Positions 39,701 to 54,700 are shown, numbered from the stretch's first letter. The stretch: DNA of 64,000 bases from Phoronis australis (GCA_002633005.1 NMRA01000377.1:316982-380981), one strand, 5' to 3'. Numbers and translations: made by a program. Notes: a model not told the origin generated them from the letters alone.

Positions 39701-42700
39701 TTACTTTTCGATTTTTATTTTGCAACTCCATTGTTTATAATTGGAACGTAAGCTCGTCTGAGTCAGATTTTTCATACCTTATCGGTTTCGTAATCACGAT
39801 GATAAATGACCTCGATCAACATTGTTATTTTTCAGCACCACGGGTTTGACTACTGTTGTATATTTCGTTACAATCAATCAGACAACAATGAACCCATCCA
39901 TTAAACAGCCTCCATCTACGAATTTTAAAGTAACAACCACTGCAGCTTTAATCAACACTACCACTACTGGCACTGCTGCTCCTCAAAGCAGCCAATCGTC
40001 TGCAATAACTATAACATCTGAGACGACGACCTGGCAATCGTCGGTTTCACAACGTCTTTCGAGCACGCTTGAATACGCGTCAACGGATGGACATTTTCAA
40101 TCAACACCCACTTTATCTCCTGGGCATCCTTCCACTACACTAATCGTGTCAGCCATGACGACAACTCAGGAAAACGTGATATCAGCATCTCCAAAAACGG
40201 AATTCACCACGGACAGTAGGCCTCCCACAAGCACCGAGGAAATTACTGAATCTATGTCAACCCAGACGCCAAAAGGTACAACCTTAAAGCCATCATTAAC
40301 GACTGAAGCAGAACTCACAACTGGTTCCTCGACAATTGCTTTCTCTCGAGAAACTGATGTCGTTAGACAGACTACCAGCGTTAGGAATGATTTGTCAACA
40401 ACTGAGGGACGAGTGACAGCGTCGCCAAGTAAAGAAACTACAACTCTTGCAGCCGTGGACAAAGTGGAAAACCTAACTATTGTTGTTCAAAAGTGGATTA
40501 ACGAGGTGGACATTGAAATCGTGAAGAAATCGCTGTTGGAATCGTGGATTCTGACTAATAAGGAGGTTCTAAACTCATCTTACGTGAGGATCAACGTTGT
40601 AGAAGTTCAAAGAGGATTCGGCGTGAACACGTAAGTTTTCCGCAATTGTTTTTTTAGTTATACAAGGCTATTTCAACTGAAGTAACTTTCTAATGGCTAG
40701 TCCTTTACCAAATTTCGAATTTCGTGTGCTCGTTCGCGACTTTTGTACTTCGTCTTACTAGATTCCGTAAGCACGTGTACCAGTAAAGGTAAGTGGCGAA
40801 GTAAGAATCAGTTTCAAGCCGACTTTAACCCGAATCGGAAAATCATTGAATTCCCTTTAAATCTGGAGACTCTGAGAAAGCACACATAACTGCTGGTTAC
40901 TGAAGTGATTTGTGAAAACAATTTTCTGACTATAATGCACTCATAATTATTTTGTTTAAAACTTTACTCAGCACTTGTAAAGTACGATAGTACGATGAAA
41001 TTTGGGTAGCAAGCCTTACGCCATTGTTTAAAAATATACAGGACCCAGATGTTCGTATCCTAACATGTTTTCCGCCATACAAGACTCATTAAAAACACAG
41101 TATTGTGAATTGCTTCTCAGTGTCGACATTAGGTTTATAAGACACAATCTGGAAATTCTGGTAACTGGTGTTTTGGTGACTGTTCAGGGATAGGTGCTAA
41201 TAAACATTTACTCTAAAATCTATGCAAATACAGTAGTGTTTGTAGAGTAAACGTGCTCGTAATGCTCTTTTGTATAACTTATGTCGCTCCAATAGTAAGG
41301 ATGCAAAGTGAATGAAGCAAACATTTCAAAAGATGAACTTTTAAGAGTTTGAGGCCTTTAATAGTTCAAAGATCAAGTGCTAATGACATTTACTCTAAAA
41401 AGCTAAGCGGAATGTGCTGTGAAGACGTAAGAAACGTGAAAAATGCAAGGTAATACCCTGCAGTACGATCAAATCACGTGATTACACTAACCTTTATCGC
41501 GGTGTCCACGGAAATGTCGGGGGTCTTTTTTAAAAAACTGACTAAAAACTTAATTCCGAATTTTATCTTGAACTCTTCACGTCTATTCCTGAATTTCACT
41601 AAGCATTGAAAGATGTTAAGTGTCTGAGAATATTTATATGACTGCCAGTTACTAAGGTAATTTTTGTAAACTTTAATTTGACTATGTTACACTCATAATT
41701 AATTGACTAAACCTTCATTCAGTAATTGCTTTTCAGTGTCGAGATAACGTACATCAGATACAATGTGGAGATTCTGGTAACTGGTGTTTTGGTGACTGAT
41801 ATAAAGGAACCTACAGCGTCAACGATAGAGCAAATAGTCAAAACATCTAATGTTACCGTAACTATCTACACCAAAGAAGTTAAGCTCACGGAATATCACT
41901 TTGTTATTTTGCTGATTGGAGATGTCACAGAAAGACGGATCCGTGAGGTCTGGGAACTACGCTACCCTCGTAAGTATCACCAACTAGCAAACGTTCCGAT
42001 TACTTGAATTTTTAACAATATATTCCAGATTAACTGGTCGTAATACTCATACTTCGTGACCTATATTATAATTTATGCTTGTGGATTTTTTCAGGTTATA
42101 TTCAGTGTAGCTGCCTTGAAATCAAGATTGTGAAAAAGACTGTTATCAAGTAAGACCCAATTTACCTAAAAACCAATCTATAGCTTACAAAAAGTATTGG
42201 ATATGTGAGTATTTACATTGTTGAACATTGTTGTTACATGTGTGTGGATGTTTGGTGACTGTTTCCTCTCAAAAATAATCTCAATACGATGTATAAGCCT
42301 GAGTTGAAACGAGTGCTAATGGATTTCAATGTAATCTGAAATGTCTCGATGGCATTACAAAAATGAAATCAAGTTTATCCTTTTTCCAGAGTGAACACCT
42401 ATGAAGTGACATACTTTGTCCTTGAGAATAACACAGTCATCGATCCTCGTATAGTAACCCCACCGACAGCTGCGAACCAATCAACACCAAGCTCTCAGAT
42501 CACAGTGACAACTCCAGAGCAAATTGGCAACTTGACAACTGCTAAGGCAATGAAGTCATCAATTGGCGTCACTGCTACTACCCAGTCCATGGAAGTCTCT
42601 ACAACTGCATTAAACACCAATGAAGTTGGAGTAACGACAGAAACAACGCCAAACGTTTTGAAAACTACAACTGTGCCAGCCGTGAACGTAATCACAAACA

Positions 42701-45700
42701 AAACTATTGTTGTTAATCACTGGATCAAACAAGTTGAATATGAAACTATAAAAGAAATCCTAGTGGAATCATGGGTTAAGGAAAATCAACAACTAACCAA
42801 CTCCTCCACCCTAAGAATCAGCATTGTTGAAGTTCAAAATGGTTTTGGAGTAAACAGGTACTGTTTTGATTTCAATTCTATGCAACTCCAGTAGTGTTTG
42901 TAGAGTAAATGTGCTCGTACTGCTGTTTTGTATAACTTATGTCGCTCCAATAGTAAGGATGCAAAGTGAATGAAGCAAACATTACAAAAGATGACCTTTT
43001 AAGAGTTTAACGCTTTTAATAGCTCATAGATCAAGTGCTAATAAACATTTACTCTAAAAAGCTCAGCGGAATGTGTTCTGAAGACGTAAGAAATATGAGA
43101 AAATGCAAGATATTACCCTGCATTCCGATCAAATCACGTAATCACTCTAGCCTTTATGGGGGTGTCTACGGAAAAATCGGGGGTCTGTTTCAGAAAAAGT
43201 GACTGAAGACTAATTCCGAATTTTATCTTCAACTCTTCACGTCTATTTCTGAATATAACTACCCATTGCAAGATGTTAAGTATCTGAGAATATTCATATG
43301 ACTGCCAGATGCTGAGGTAATTTTGTAAACTATTTTCTGGCTGTGGTGCACTCATAATTAATTGACTAAACCTTCATTCAGCTATTGCTTTTCAGTGTCA
43401 AGGTAACGTACATCAGATACAATGTGGAGATTCTGATTACTGGTATTTTGGTGACTGATATAAAGGAACCTACATCTTCAGCGATAGAGGAAATAGTCAA
43501 AACATCTAATGTTACCGTAACTATCTACACCAAAGAAGTTAAGCTCACGGAATATCACTTTGTTATTGTGCTGATTGGAGATGTCACAGAAACACGGATC
43601 CGTGAGGTCTGGGAACTACGCTACCCTCGTAAGTATCACCAACTAGCAAACGTTCCGATTACTTGAATTTTTAACAATATATTCCAGGTAAACTGGTCGT
43701 AATACTCATACTTCGTGACCTACATTATAATTCATGCTTGTGGATTTTTTCAGGTTATATTCAGTGTAGCTGCCTTGAAATCAAGATTGTGAAAAAGACT
43801 GTTATCAGGTAAGACCCAATTTACCTAAAAACCAATCTATAGCTTACAAAAAGTATTGGATATGTGGGTATTTACATTGTTGAGCATTGTTGTTACATGT
43901 GCGTGCATGTTTGGTGACTGTTTCCTCTAAAAAATAATCTCAAGACGATGTATAAGCCTGAGTTGAAACGAGTGCTAATGGATTTCAATGTAATCTAAAA
44001 TATCTCGATGGCATTACAAAAATTCAGTCAAGTTTATCCTTTTTCCAGACTGAACACCTATGAAGTTACATACTTTGTCCTTGAGAATAACACAGTCATC
44101 GATCCTCGTGTAATAACCCCACCGACAGCTGCAAACCAATCAACACCAAGCTCTCAGATCACAGTGACAACTCCAGAGCAAATTGGCAACTTGACAACTG
44201 CTAAGACAATGAAGTCATCAATGGGCGTCACTGCTACTACCCAGTCCATGGAATTCTCCAAAACTACACAAAACACCAATGAAGTTGGAGTAACGACAGA
44301 AACAACGCCAAACGTTTTGAAAACTACAACTNCATCGATCCTCGTGTAGTAACCCCACCGACAGCTGCGAACCAATCAACACCAAGCTCTCAGATCACAG
44401 TGACAACTTCAGAGCAAATTGGCAACTTGACAACTGCTAAGACAATGAAGTCATCAATTGGCGTCACTGCTACTACCCAGTCCATGAAAGTCTCCAAAAG
44501 TACACAAAACACCAATGAAGTTGGAGTAACGACAGAAACAACGCCAAACGTTTTGAAAACTACAACTGTGCCAGCCGTGAACGTAATCACAAACAAAACT
44601 ATTGTTGTTAATCACTGGATCAAACAAGATGAATATGAAACTATAAAAGAAATCCTAGTGGAATCATGGGTTAAGGAAAATCAACAACTAACCAACTCCT
44701 CTACCCTAAGAATCAGTATTCTTGAAGTTCAAAATGGTTTTGGAGTAAACAGGTACTGTTTTGATTTCAAATCTATGCAACTCCAGTAGTGTTTGTAGAG
44801 TAAATGTGTTTGTACTTCTGTTTTGTATAACTTATGTCGCTCCAATAGTAAGGATGCAAAGTGAATGAAGCAAACATTACAAAAGATGACCTTTTAAGAG
44901 TTTAACGCTTTTAATAGCTCAAAGATCAAGTGCTAATAAACATTTACTCTAAAAAGCTAAGCGGAATGCGTTCTGAAGACGTAGGAAATGAGGGAAAATG
45001 AGAGATATTACCCTGCATTCCGATCAATTCACGTAATCACTCTAGCCTTTATGGGGGTGTCTACGGAAAAATCGGGTGTCTGTTTCAGAAAAAGCGACTG
45101 AAGACTTTAATTCCGAATTTGATCTTCAACTCTTCACGTCTATTTCTGAATATAACTACCCATTGCAAGATGTTAAGTATATGAGAATATTCATATGACT
45201 GCCAGATGCTGAGGTAATTTTGTAAACTATTTTCTGACTGCGGTGCACTCATAATAATTGACTAAACCTTCATTCAGCTATTGCTTTTCAGTGTCGAGGT
45301 AACGTACATCAGATACAATGTGGAGATTCTGATAACTGGTATTTTGGTGACTGATATAAAGGAACCTACAGCGTCAACGATAGAGGAAATAGTCAAAACA
45401 TCTAATGTTACCGTAACTATCTACACCAAAGAAGTTAAGCTCACGGAATATCACTTTGTTATTTTGCTGATTGGAGATGTCACAGAAACACGGATCCGTG
45501 AGGTTTGGGAACTACGCTACCCTCGTAAGTATCACCAACTAGCAAACGTTCCGATTACTTGAATATTTAACAATATATTCCAGGTAAACTGATCGATATA
45601 CTCATACTTCGTGACCTCAATTATAATTCATGCTTGTGGATTTTTTCAGGTTATATTCAGTGTAGCTGCCTTGAAATCAAGATTGTGAAAAAGACTCTTA

Positions 45701-48700
45701 TCACGTAAGACCCAATTTACCTAAAAAACAATCTATAGCTTACAAAAAGTTTTGGATATGTGGGTATTTACATTGTTGAGCATTGTTGTGACATGTGCGT
45801 GGATGTTTGGTGACTGTTTCCTCTCAAAAATAACCTCAATACGATGTATAAGACTGAGTGGAAACGAGTGCTAATGGATTTCAATGTAATCTAAAATATC
45901 TCGATGGCATTACAAAAATGAAGTCAAGTTTATCCTTTTTCCAGACTGAACACCTATGAAGTGACATACTTTGTCCTTGAGAATAACACAGTCATCGATC
46001 CTCGTGTAGTAACCCCACCGACAGCTGCGAACCAATCAACACCAAGCTCTCAGATCACAGTGACAACTCCAGAGCAAATTGGCAACTTGACAACTGCTAA
46101 GACAATGAAGTCATCAATTGGCGTCACTGCTACTACCCAGTCCATGGAAGTCTCCAAAACTACACAAAACACCAATGAAGTTGGAGTAACGACAGAAACA
46201 ACGCCAAACGTTTTGAAAACTACAACTGTGCCAGCCGTGAACGTAATCACAAACAAAACTATTGTTGTTAATCACTGGATCAAACAAGTTGAATATGAAA
46301 CTATAAAAGAAATCCTAGTGGAATCATGGGTTAAGGAAAATCAACAACTAACCAACTCCTCTACCCTAAGAATCAGTATTCTTGAAGTTCAAAATGGTTT
46401 TGGAGTAAACAGGTACTGTTTTGATTACAATTCTATGTAACTCCAGTAGTGTTTGTAGAGTAAATGTGTTCGTACTTCTGTTTTGTATAACTTATGTCGC
46501 TCCAATAGTAAGGATGCAAATTGAATGAAGCAAACATTACAAAAGATGACCTTTTAAGAGTTTAACGCTTTTAATAGCTCAGAGATCAAGTGCTAATAAA
46601 CATTTACTCTAAAAAGCTAAGCGGAATGCGTTCTGAAGACGTAAGAAATGTGAGAAAATACAAGATATTACCCTGCATTCCGATCAATTCACGTAATCAC
46701 TCCAGCCTTTATCGCGGTATCTACGGAAATATAGGGGGTCTGTTTCAGAAAATGTGACTGAAGACTTTAATTCCGAATTTTATCTTGATCTCTTCACGTC
46801 TATTTCTGAATATAACTACCCATTGCAAGATGTTAAGTATATGAGAATATTCATATGACTGTCAGTTGCTGAGGTAATTTTGTAAACTATTTTTTGATTT
46901 GTGGTGAACTCATAATTAATTGACTAAACCTTCATTCAGCTATTGCTTTTCAGTATCGAGGTAACGTACATCAGATACAATGTGGAGATTTTGATAACTG
47001 GTATTTTGGTGACTGATATAAAGGAACCTACAGCGTCAACGATAGAGGAAATAGTCAAAACATCTAATGTTTCCGTAACTATCTACACCAAAGAAGTTAA
47101 GCTCACGGAATATCACTTTGTTATTTTGCTGATTGGAGATGTCACAGAAAAACGGATCCGTGAGGTCTGGGAGCTACGCTACCCTCGTAAGTATCACCAA
47201 CTAGCAAACGTTCCGATTACTTGAATATTTAACAATATATTCCAGGTAAACTGGTCGTAATACTCATACTTCGTGACCTACATTATTATTTTTGCTTGGG
47301 GATTTTTTCAGGTTATATTCAGTGTAGCTGCCTTGAAATCAAGATTGTGAAAAAGATTCTTATCAGGTAAGACCCAATTTACCTAAAAACCAATCTACAG
47401 CTTACAAAAAGTTTTTGATATGTGGGTATTTACATTGTTGAGCATTGTTGTTACATGCGCGTGGATGTTTGGTGACTGTTTCCTCTAAAAAATAATCTCA
47501 AGACGATGTATAAGCCTGAGTTGAAACGAGTGCTAATGGATTTCAATGTAATCTAAAATATCTCGATGGCATTACAAAAATAAATGAAGTCAAGTTTATC
47601 TTTTTCCAGACTGAACACCTATGAAGTGACATACTTTGTCCTTGAGAATAACACAGTCATCGATCCTCGTGTAGTAACCCCACCTACAGCTGCAAACCAA
47701 TCAACACCAAGCTCTCAGATCACAGTGACAACTCCAGAGCAAATTGGCAACTTGACAACTGNTTGTTTCGATCCAGGATATAAATCATTGAAAACATCGT
47801 ATTTTGAATTGCTTTTCAGTGTCGAGGTTACTTATATCCGATACAATGTGGAGATTCTGGTAACTGGTGTTTTGGTGACTGATGTAAAAGAACCTACCTT
47901 GGCGACGATAGAGCAAATACTCATTACATCTAACGTGACCATAAAAATCTACACCAAAGAAGTTAAGCTCATGGAATATCACTTTGTTATTGTGCTGATT
48001 GGAGATGTCACAGAAACACGGATCCGTGAGGTCTGGGAAATACGCTACCCTCGTAAGTATCACCAACTACAGATGTATCAAACGTCCTGATAACTTACAT
48101 TTTTATAACCCATATGTTCCAGACTGTGATTAACACTGACGATTCGTGTTCTGTCATTATACTATATGTTTATATAATTCTTTCCAGGATTTGTTGAATG
48201 TGGCTGCCTTCAAATCAAGATTGTCAAAAAGACGACTATCAAGTAAGACTTACCTTGAGTAAAACAGAACCTAGAGCCTACAAATATTAGGGTTATGTGC
48301 GCATTTATATTGTTGAGCATTGTTGTTACATGTTTGTACGTCTTTGGTGGATGCTTCCTCTCAGCTGTGTAACAAACTTAATTGAAGAAAAATAGTCTCA
48401 ATGTGACGTAAGAACCTGGTTTGAACCGAGTCCTGATGGAATAGAGTGAAATCTACAATATTTTTGTGACATCACAAAATGAGGTCAATTCTATTCTTTT
48501 CCAGACTGAACACCTATGAAGTGATATACTTTGTCCTAGAGAATAACACAGTCATCGATCCTCGTGTAGTAACTCCACCGGCAGCTTCGAACCAATCAAC
48601 GCCAAGCTCTCAGATCACAGTGACAACTCCAGAGCAAATTGGCAACTTGACAACTGCCCAGACAGTGAAATCGTCACTAGGCGCCACTTCTACTACCCAG

Positions 48701-51700
48701 TCCATGGAAGTCTCCACAACTGCACCGGCAGCTGCGAACCAATCAACACCAAGCTCTCAGATTACAGTGACAACTCCAGAGCACATTGGGAACTTGACAA
48801 CTGCCAAGACAATGAAATCATCACTAGGTGCTACTGCTAGCACCTCAACTTACATCGGTGACCGCACGACCATGAGCCTGAAGTCAACGATTACTCCACC
48901 CACACACGTTACCGCTGACGTCAACAGCACATCAACAACAAGGTCAACATTGACCAACGTGCTAAGGAGCATTACCGTTACAGTAACCAACTGGATAGAA
49001 GATATCAATATAGAAATTGTGAAGACGGTGTTAGTGGACGCTTGGATCACAGTCAACCCTGTCTTACGACAAGAACTGAGGATTCACATCGTAACAACTG
49101 AAAACAGATTAACACTATTTGGGTAAGTGGTAATGGTTTTTCTACTGGTTGTATACCTGTATTGGTTTTACATTCGTCCCAGAGAAACACAACCCTAGTG
49201 GTTGATGTAGACCTATGTCTTAAGCAGAGATTGATTGTGTTTTTATGCAATTTGTTTTGTATTTTTGCAGAAAAAAAGCTACGTTAATCACGTATGACCT
49301 AGAAGTATTGAGATTGCAGTTCAATCTACACAACCTCACAACTCCGTCATCAACACTGATGGAGCAGACGTTCACAACTTACAACATGACCCTTTTCACG
49401 GGAACAGTCTTACGTACCGAATACCAGTACACTGTTACATTAGTCGGAGCAGTCACAAAAACTCAAGGAATCGAAATCATTCGGCATAACTGGCAGGTTA
49501 CGTATCCAGGTAATTCCATTTCAAATGTCCCTTATTAGTTTGCACTTCGCAACAAACCGTTGTGCGAAGTGAATTGATTGAAAATATGCAAGTTCAATTA
49601 CTCATTGAAGAGCCAGTGTGTTCTGGGGGGATGAGTGTTTACTTCCTTTACTCAAGGCCGTGGTCTCGAGTCCCACTGGAGCACACTGATAGACCCTTGA
49701 GTGAAGTCTCTAGGTCCCCAGCTTGGGTTTAATTGCAAATTAATACAGCAAAGAAATGGTTTCAGGTGTTCATAGCAATGGACTCACTTGAGCAGCCTAC
49801 GCACTTCTGACACAAGGCGCATCACACCGCCTGCAATTAATTATTTTTACTCGTTGAATGATGATATAGCAAGAGAGCCATCGGCACTGAAATCGGCCTC
49901 GGTTGCAGTCTCATCCCGAACGCTTAATTCCGCTAAATGAACCACAGAGGGCACTATGTGTCACACTGAGTCAGTGTACCGGAGTTGCTTAATTTGCTCG
50001 TTTATTATGTCACTTTGACGTTCTGGACCCATACAAATAAAATTAAAATGCCAAAATTAAAAGCAATAATAACATAATTGGGCCAGATTTGCATAGCACT
50101 GTAAATTACTAAGCACTTTGAAAATTATTGCTTTGCCATGGACCTGGCCAATCACCCTTCTGTACTTTCCGGAAGCATACAACAGGTGCAACCGTTGTCG
50201 GAACACACTGATTAATCAAAACCCACAATTTTGCAAAATTTTAGGTGCTACATTGCCCCCGTGGATTTTTTCCGCTTTAGGAGTTGGAAAGAATCCAAGA
50301 CCCCAAAAATTTTCAAAATCTGACGAGACTGAGCATATGTGGCCTCATCTATTCATGGGTTCAAATCACGTCATGTTAGTGGCATGTACGCCATCACTAA
50401 ACATACGAATACTTATCACTTCATATGTACTCATGATATTCACTTTGTTGCAGAATACAAAAATTGTGACTGCTTCAGAGTCGAGCTATATTCAATAACA
50501 GTCCAGTAAGTATATACAGCTGATTGTAGAACAAGGCAGTGTAGTACATGGAGCCGATTTCAAGTTGAATCTAAATTGGATTTTTAAGCTTTGTAAGGCA
50601 GTTTTGTTTATCCAAACATCCACCACTTACACAGTTAACACACAGATGCAATTTATTGGAATACCATACTGCGAAGTTTGTGTTCTTACAGCTGAAATGA
50701 GGACATCGAATGCGTTGTTCCTCAAAATTATTTTTATATTTTTCAGATTTTTCATCTCATAACATGAGACTTCCTGTTTACCGATTTACTGATGCTCTTT
50801 TATGTTTTTATCTTCGTATCTTCATTTTTCCAGGGTAAAAGACACAGTTGTCATCTATTTTGTGATAGCAAACGGAACGCAACTCAGCCCGTACAACGTC
50901 ACTCAGCCAACAAACTTCACAGGGATAAATGTGACAACAACGTCTCAGCCGACATTAGTCAGTAATATCACAACGCAAGTACCCCCGGCGACTTCTTTGA
51001 CAGCAACAAGTCCCTTGTCTACGGTATCAGGAATACTAACAACCGCAACAACAAGTACAGAAGCCCACACAAAAATGGTCATCACAACATCTTCAAGTTT
51101 GTTGAATGTGAGTACTGAAACTAATAATTTAACAAGGACAACGCCTGGAGATATTTCCTCGACAGTGCGGGAATCGTTCACGGCAGCAAGTCAGACGACA
51201 GGGCCAACTCCACTATCGGCGTCAAGCACATCGCAGGTAATAAATGTTACCTCTCAAGGAACAACGAGAATCACCACTACACTAGCAAGTACCACGTCGA
51301 AAGTATTGAGTACTGCAGCGCCACCTATCGACAGAATCTTCAATCAAACTGTGATGATAGTTGACTGGGTGGAGTATCATAGTTTGGAATTAATTGAGAA
51401 GGCCATTCGGCTGGCTTGGATTCAGACAAACGCACTGAACGTGTCGGAGAATGTTACCGTGCAGGTCAAACTTGTTGAGAACGCCATTGGAAACAAAGGG
51501 TTAGTATAAGCCATGCACATGCCTCCCCTATCTGTAATGTCGTTTTGCTCCTGCAGCTAATTTCAACATCTTCAGGACGTAAAAGTGCACGCACATGTAT
51601 AACTATAGTTTGCAATGAAAATCATTATGACCACTTGTATTTCTTCCACGTTTGTAAAGCATGACCCTACATTCGGCTACTCTCTGAGTATTCCGACGCC

Positions 51701-54700
51701 CTATTGGTTGGCCCAGGAATACTTGGTTCGTACATGCAATTCGACGTGAGTGGGTCAGATATTGCCCGTTTTACGCCACTGGCTCTTTCAGATTTTGCCT
51801 AATTTATCAACTCATTGACCCGTAGCCGGTTTTACATTTAGTGCCTTTATCACATGGTTTATGTTTGTGATATTTTAGCGTTTCCTTAATTTTTGAAAAT
51901 TTTCAAATTGACAGCAATTCATTAACGCTATGGTTACATAGCATTTTGTTCCCAATTAACAGTCGATTATTATTCTTTTGCTTTTTCAGATTGGAAGTTG
52001 TAATTATCAAGTACAACGTACATTTGGGCCTAAATCTTCACTCACTCAACATCTCCATCCCATCTCTTACCGACCTCCAGACGTCGCTTACATCAACGTC
52101 ATCAACACTTAAGCTTTATATCGGTGACGAACCAGTATTGGACCGACAGCTTTTTGAACTTAATATTTTGGGGCTCGTGAACCTGGAAAGCGTGAAACAT
52201 CAATTGGAAATTGAAATAGCTAATTCGTGGAAAACAGTGTATGAAGGTACGTTGATTAAAAAAGGCATTCATTCTTATGCACTATACGGCAAGAGTTAAG
52301 GTTGAAAATCATCATAGATCTAAGTTGGTATATTTTTCCCAATTGACTCTTTTAAACATGTAAGTGTACTGTCATATAGTGCCACCAGTTTTCAAAAACG
52401 TTACATTAATAGTTCGCTTCCATTCAGATTTGAAGACGTGTAGCTGCATCGAAGTCGTTGTGACGAAGGTTGATACACTATACGATGTTATGAGGTAGGT
52501 GCTCGGATTGATAGAGCTGTGAAGAAGCTTTGTACATTTNTTTATCACATGGTTTATGTTTGTGATATTTTAGCGTTTCCTTAATTTTTGAAAATTTTCA
52601 AATTGACAGCAATTCATTAACGCTATGGTTACATAGCATTTTGTTCCCAATTAACAGTCGATTATTATTCTTTTGCTTTTTCAGATTGGAAGTTGTAATT
52701 ATCAAGTACAACGTACATTTGGGCCTAAATCTTCACTCACTCAACATCTCCATCCCATCTCTTACCGACCTCCAGACGTCGCTTACATCAACGTCATCAA
52801 CACTTAAGCTTTATATCGGTGACGAACCAGTATTGGACCGACAGCTTTTTGAACTTAATATTTTGGGGCTCGTGAACCTGGAAAGCGTGAAACATCAATT
52901 GGAAATTGAAATAGCTAATTCGTGGAAAACAGTGTATGAAGGTACGTTGATTAAAAAAGGCATTCATTCTTATGCACTATACGGCAAGAGTTAAGGTTGA
53001 AAATCATCATAGATCTAAGTTGGTATATTTTTCCCAATTGACTCTTTTAAACATGTAAGTGTACTGTCATATAGTGCCACCAGTTTTCAAAAACGTTACA
53101 TTAATAGTTCGCTTCCATTCAGATTTGAAGACGTGTAGCTGCATCGAAGTCGTTGTGACGAAGGTTGATACACTATACGATGTTATGAGGTAGGTGCTCG
53201 GATTGAGAGAGCTGTGAAGAAGCTTTGTACATTTGTTGTGGTTATCTCGCGTTGCAAGTAAGCTTGTACACTTCCTTATCCGCACTTTACTTTAATAGGG
53301 GAAACTATACTGAAAGCAGAGTCACTTAAATCCGGGAGTCACATTTTAAAGGCTATGGCTAACTTTATTAAACACGACGTAAGGAAATTGCGTGGTTTCT
53401 CGCCACCTGACCTCACATCTATATTGGGATCTGACAAAAGTCTTAAAGAATGCCCCTCTAAGGTATGACTGTCATCCGATTTCAGAAAAGACATATCGCA
53501 GGTATCATATCTGGTTCGCATTAATCGCACGGTCGTTGAGCCTGAACAAAGATTGGCACCACCAGTTAATAAGACCAAACTGACAGGATACGAGGTCATC
53601 AGCGTTATACCCAGTCAGATACGAAACTACAAGGACTCCTACAGCCTCTTCCTGACTGGCTTGGTCAGTGGACAGATTGTCGACTCTGTGGTGTCTTCAC
53701 TGAATTCAACATGGGAAACAGTTCGTAAGGGTAAGCCATTATTAAAGATTTTCAAGAATAAAGCGATAGTATGCGTTACCTGTCTTGTTATTGGTGGCTT
53801 TCAAATTTTCTTGACGACAGTCGTCGGAAATGTCGTGTTCATAAATGACATCAATAGGGCGACTCCGAAGATCTGAGCACAAAAAATTACCAATCGTACT
53901 CGATACCTTTCGTTTTCGGTTTTGGTGAATTTAAACTCAAGTCTGTACAAGTCGCATTTAAGAGCCGGTTTGTGTTGAACATGCGTTGTTCTCTCCAAAA
54001 GAATTTCAATTGAAAATTGTCAGATTAGCTATGTAAAGCACTTTGATATTTGCACTGCCGTCTGTTTATGCTCATCTTGCAAAGAAACAGCAACGTGTAT
54101 ACATGGCTTCCTGCAATACTGCCCAGTAACGTCTTATGAAGTGCATCTGCGTAATATATTCTTCCACATATCACGCTGAGGGTACATCTTTTTCTTACGC
54201 TCTAAGTGTAACTCACTGGTTCGAGAGCTGTGTTCGTGACAATCACAGCTTACTCGAGAATCCACTAGAAAACTATTTGATCACATTTCGTAAACACACT
54301 TAAAACCAGGCAAAGGATTTTAAACCGAGTCTGGAGTGACGTTCGGTTATCCGAAGTCCCTGGAATATTGTCGCTTTCATGTCGAATAACTGAAGATTTT
54401 TTTTTTTCAGATTACGAGAGCTGCAAATGCTTTAACTTGGAAGTTGCCCAAGTTGGCAAGTTTGTTAATTCCAAAGGGTAAGTGCGGTTCGTACACTGAA
54501 CAATGTATTAAAAAGAGCAGATACTACAAGTCGTTATTGTCAAATGCGTACTAGATACAAGAATGTCTGCTAGGCACGGAGATTTTTAAATTTTACAACA
54601 CTTGCAAAGGAATGATCATGTTTTAACCAAAACATGAGCACGAACTTTAAAATTAGAACGTAAGTAAACAAAGACATATTGATCTGACGTTTTGGCTAAT

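Larger units (their letters stand above)
41230..48060 (+). repeat. Array of 1.66-kb segmental duplications (exons and introns)
   Basis: Third-type exons start at 41737, 43396, 45292, 46954 and 47820; spacing is 1659, 1896 (1660 after removing the overlap at 44332) and 1662 bp, then a break at 47762. Introns are as alike as exons in the first four blocks (the same gtagtgtttgtagagtaaa and gtcgctccaatagtaagga words), so the copies are recent. The block at 47820 is more diverged. Confidence 0.9.

Noticed and set aside
47584-48090. Long frame spanning the N at 47762
   Set aside because: Chimera of a truncated mucin exon, intron sequence and the next exon across an assembly break.
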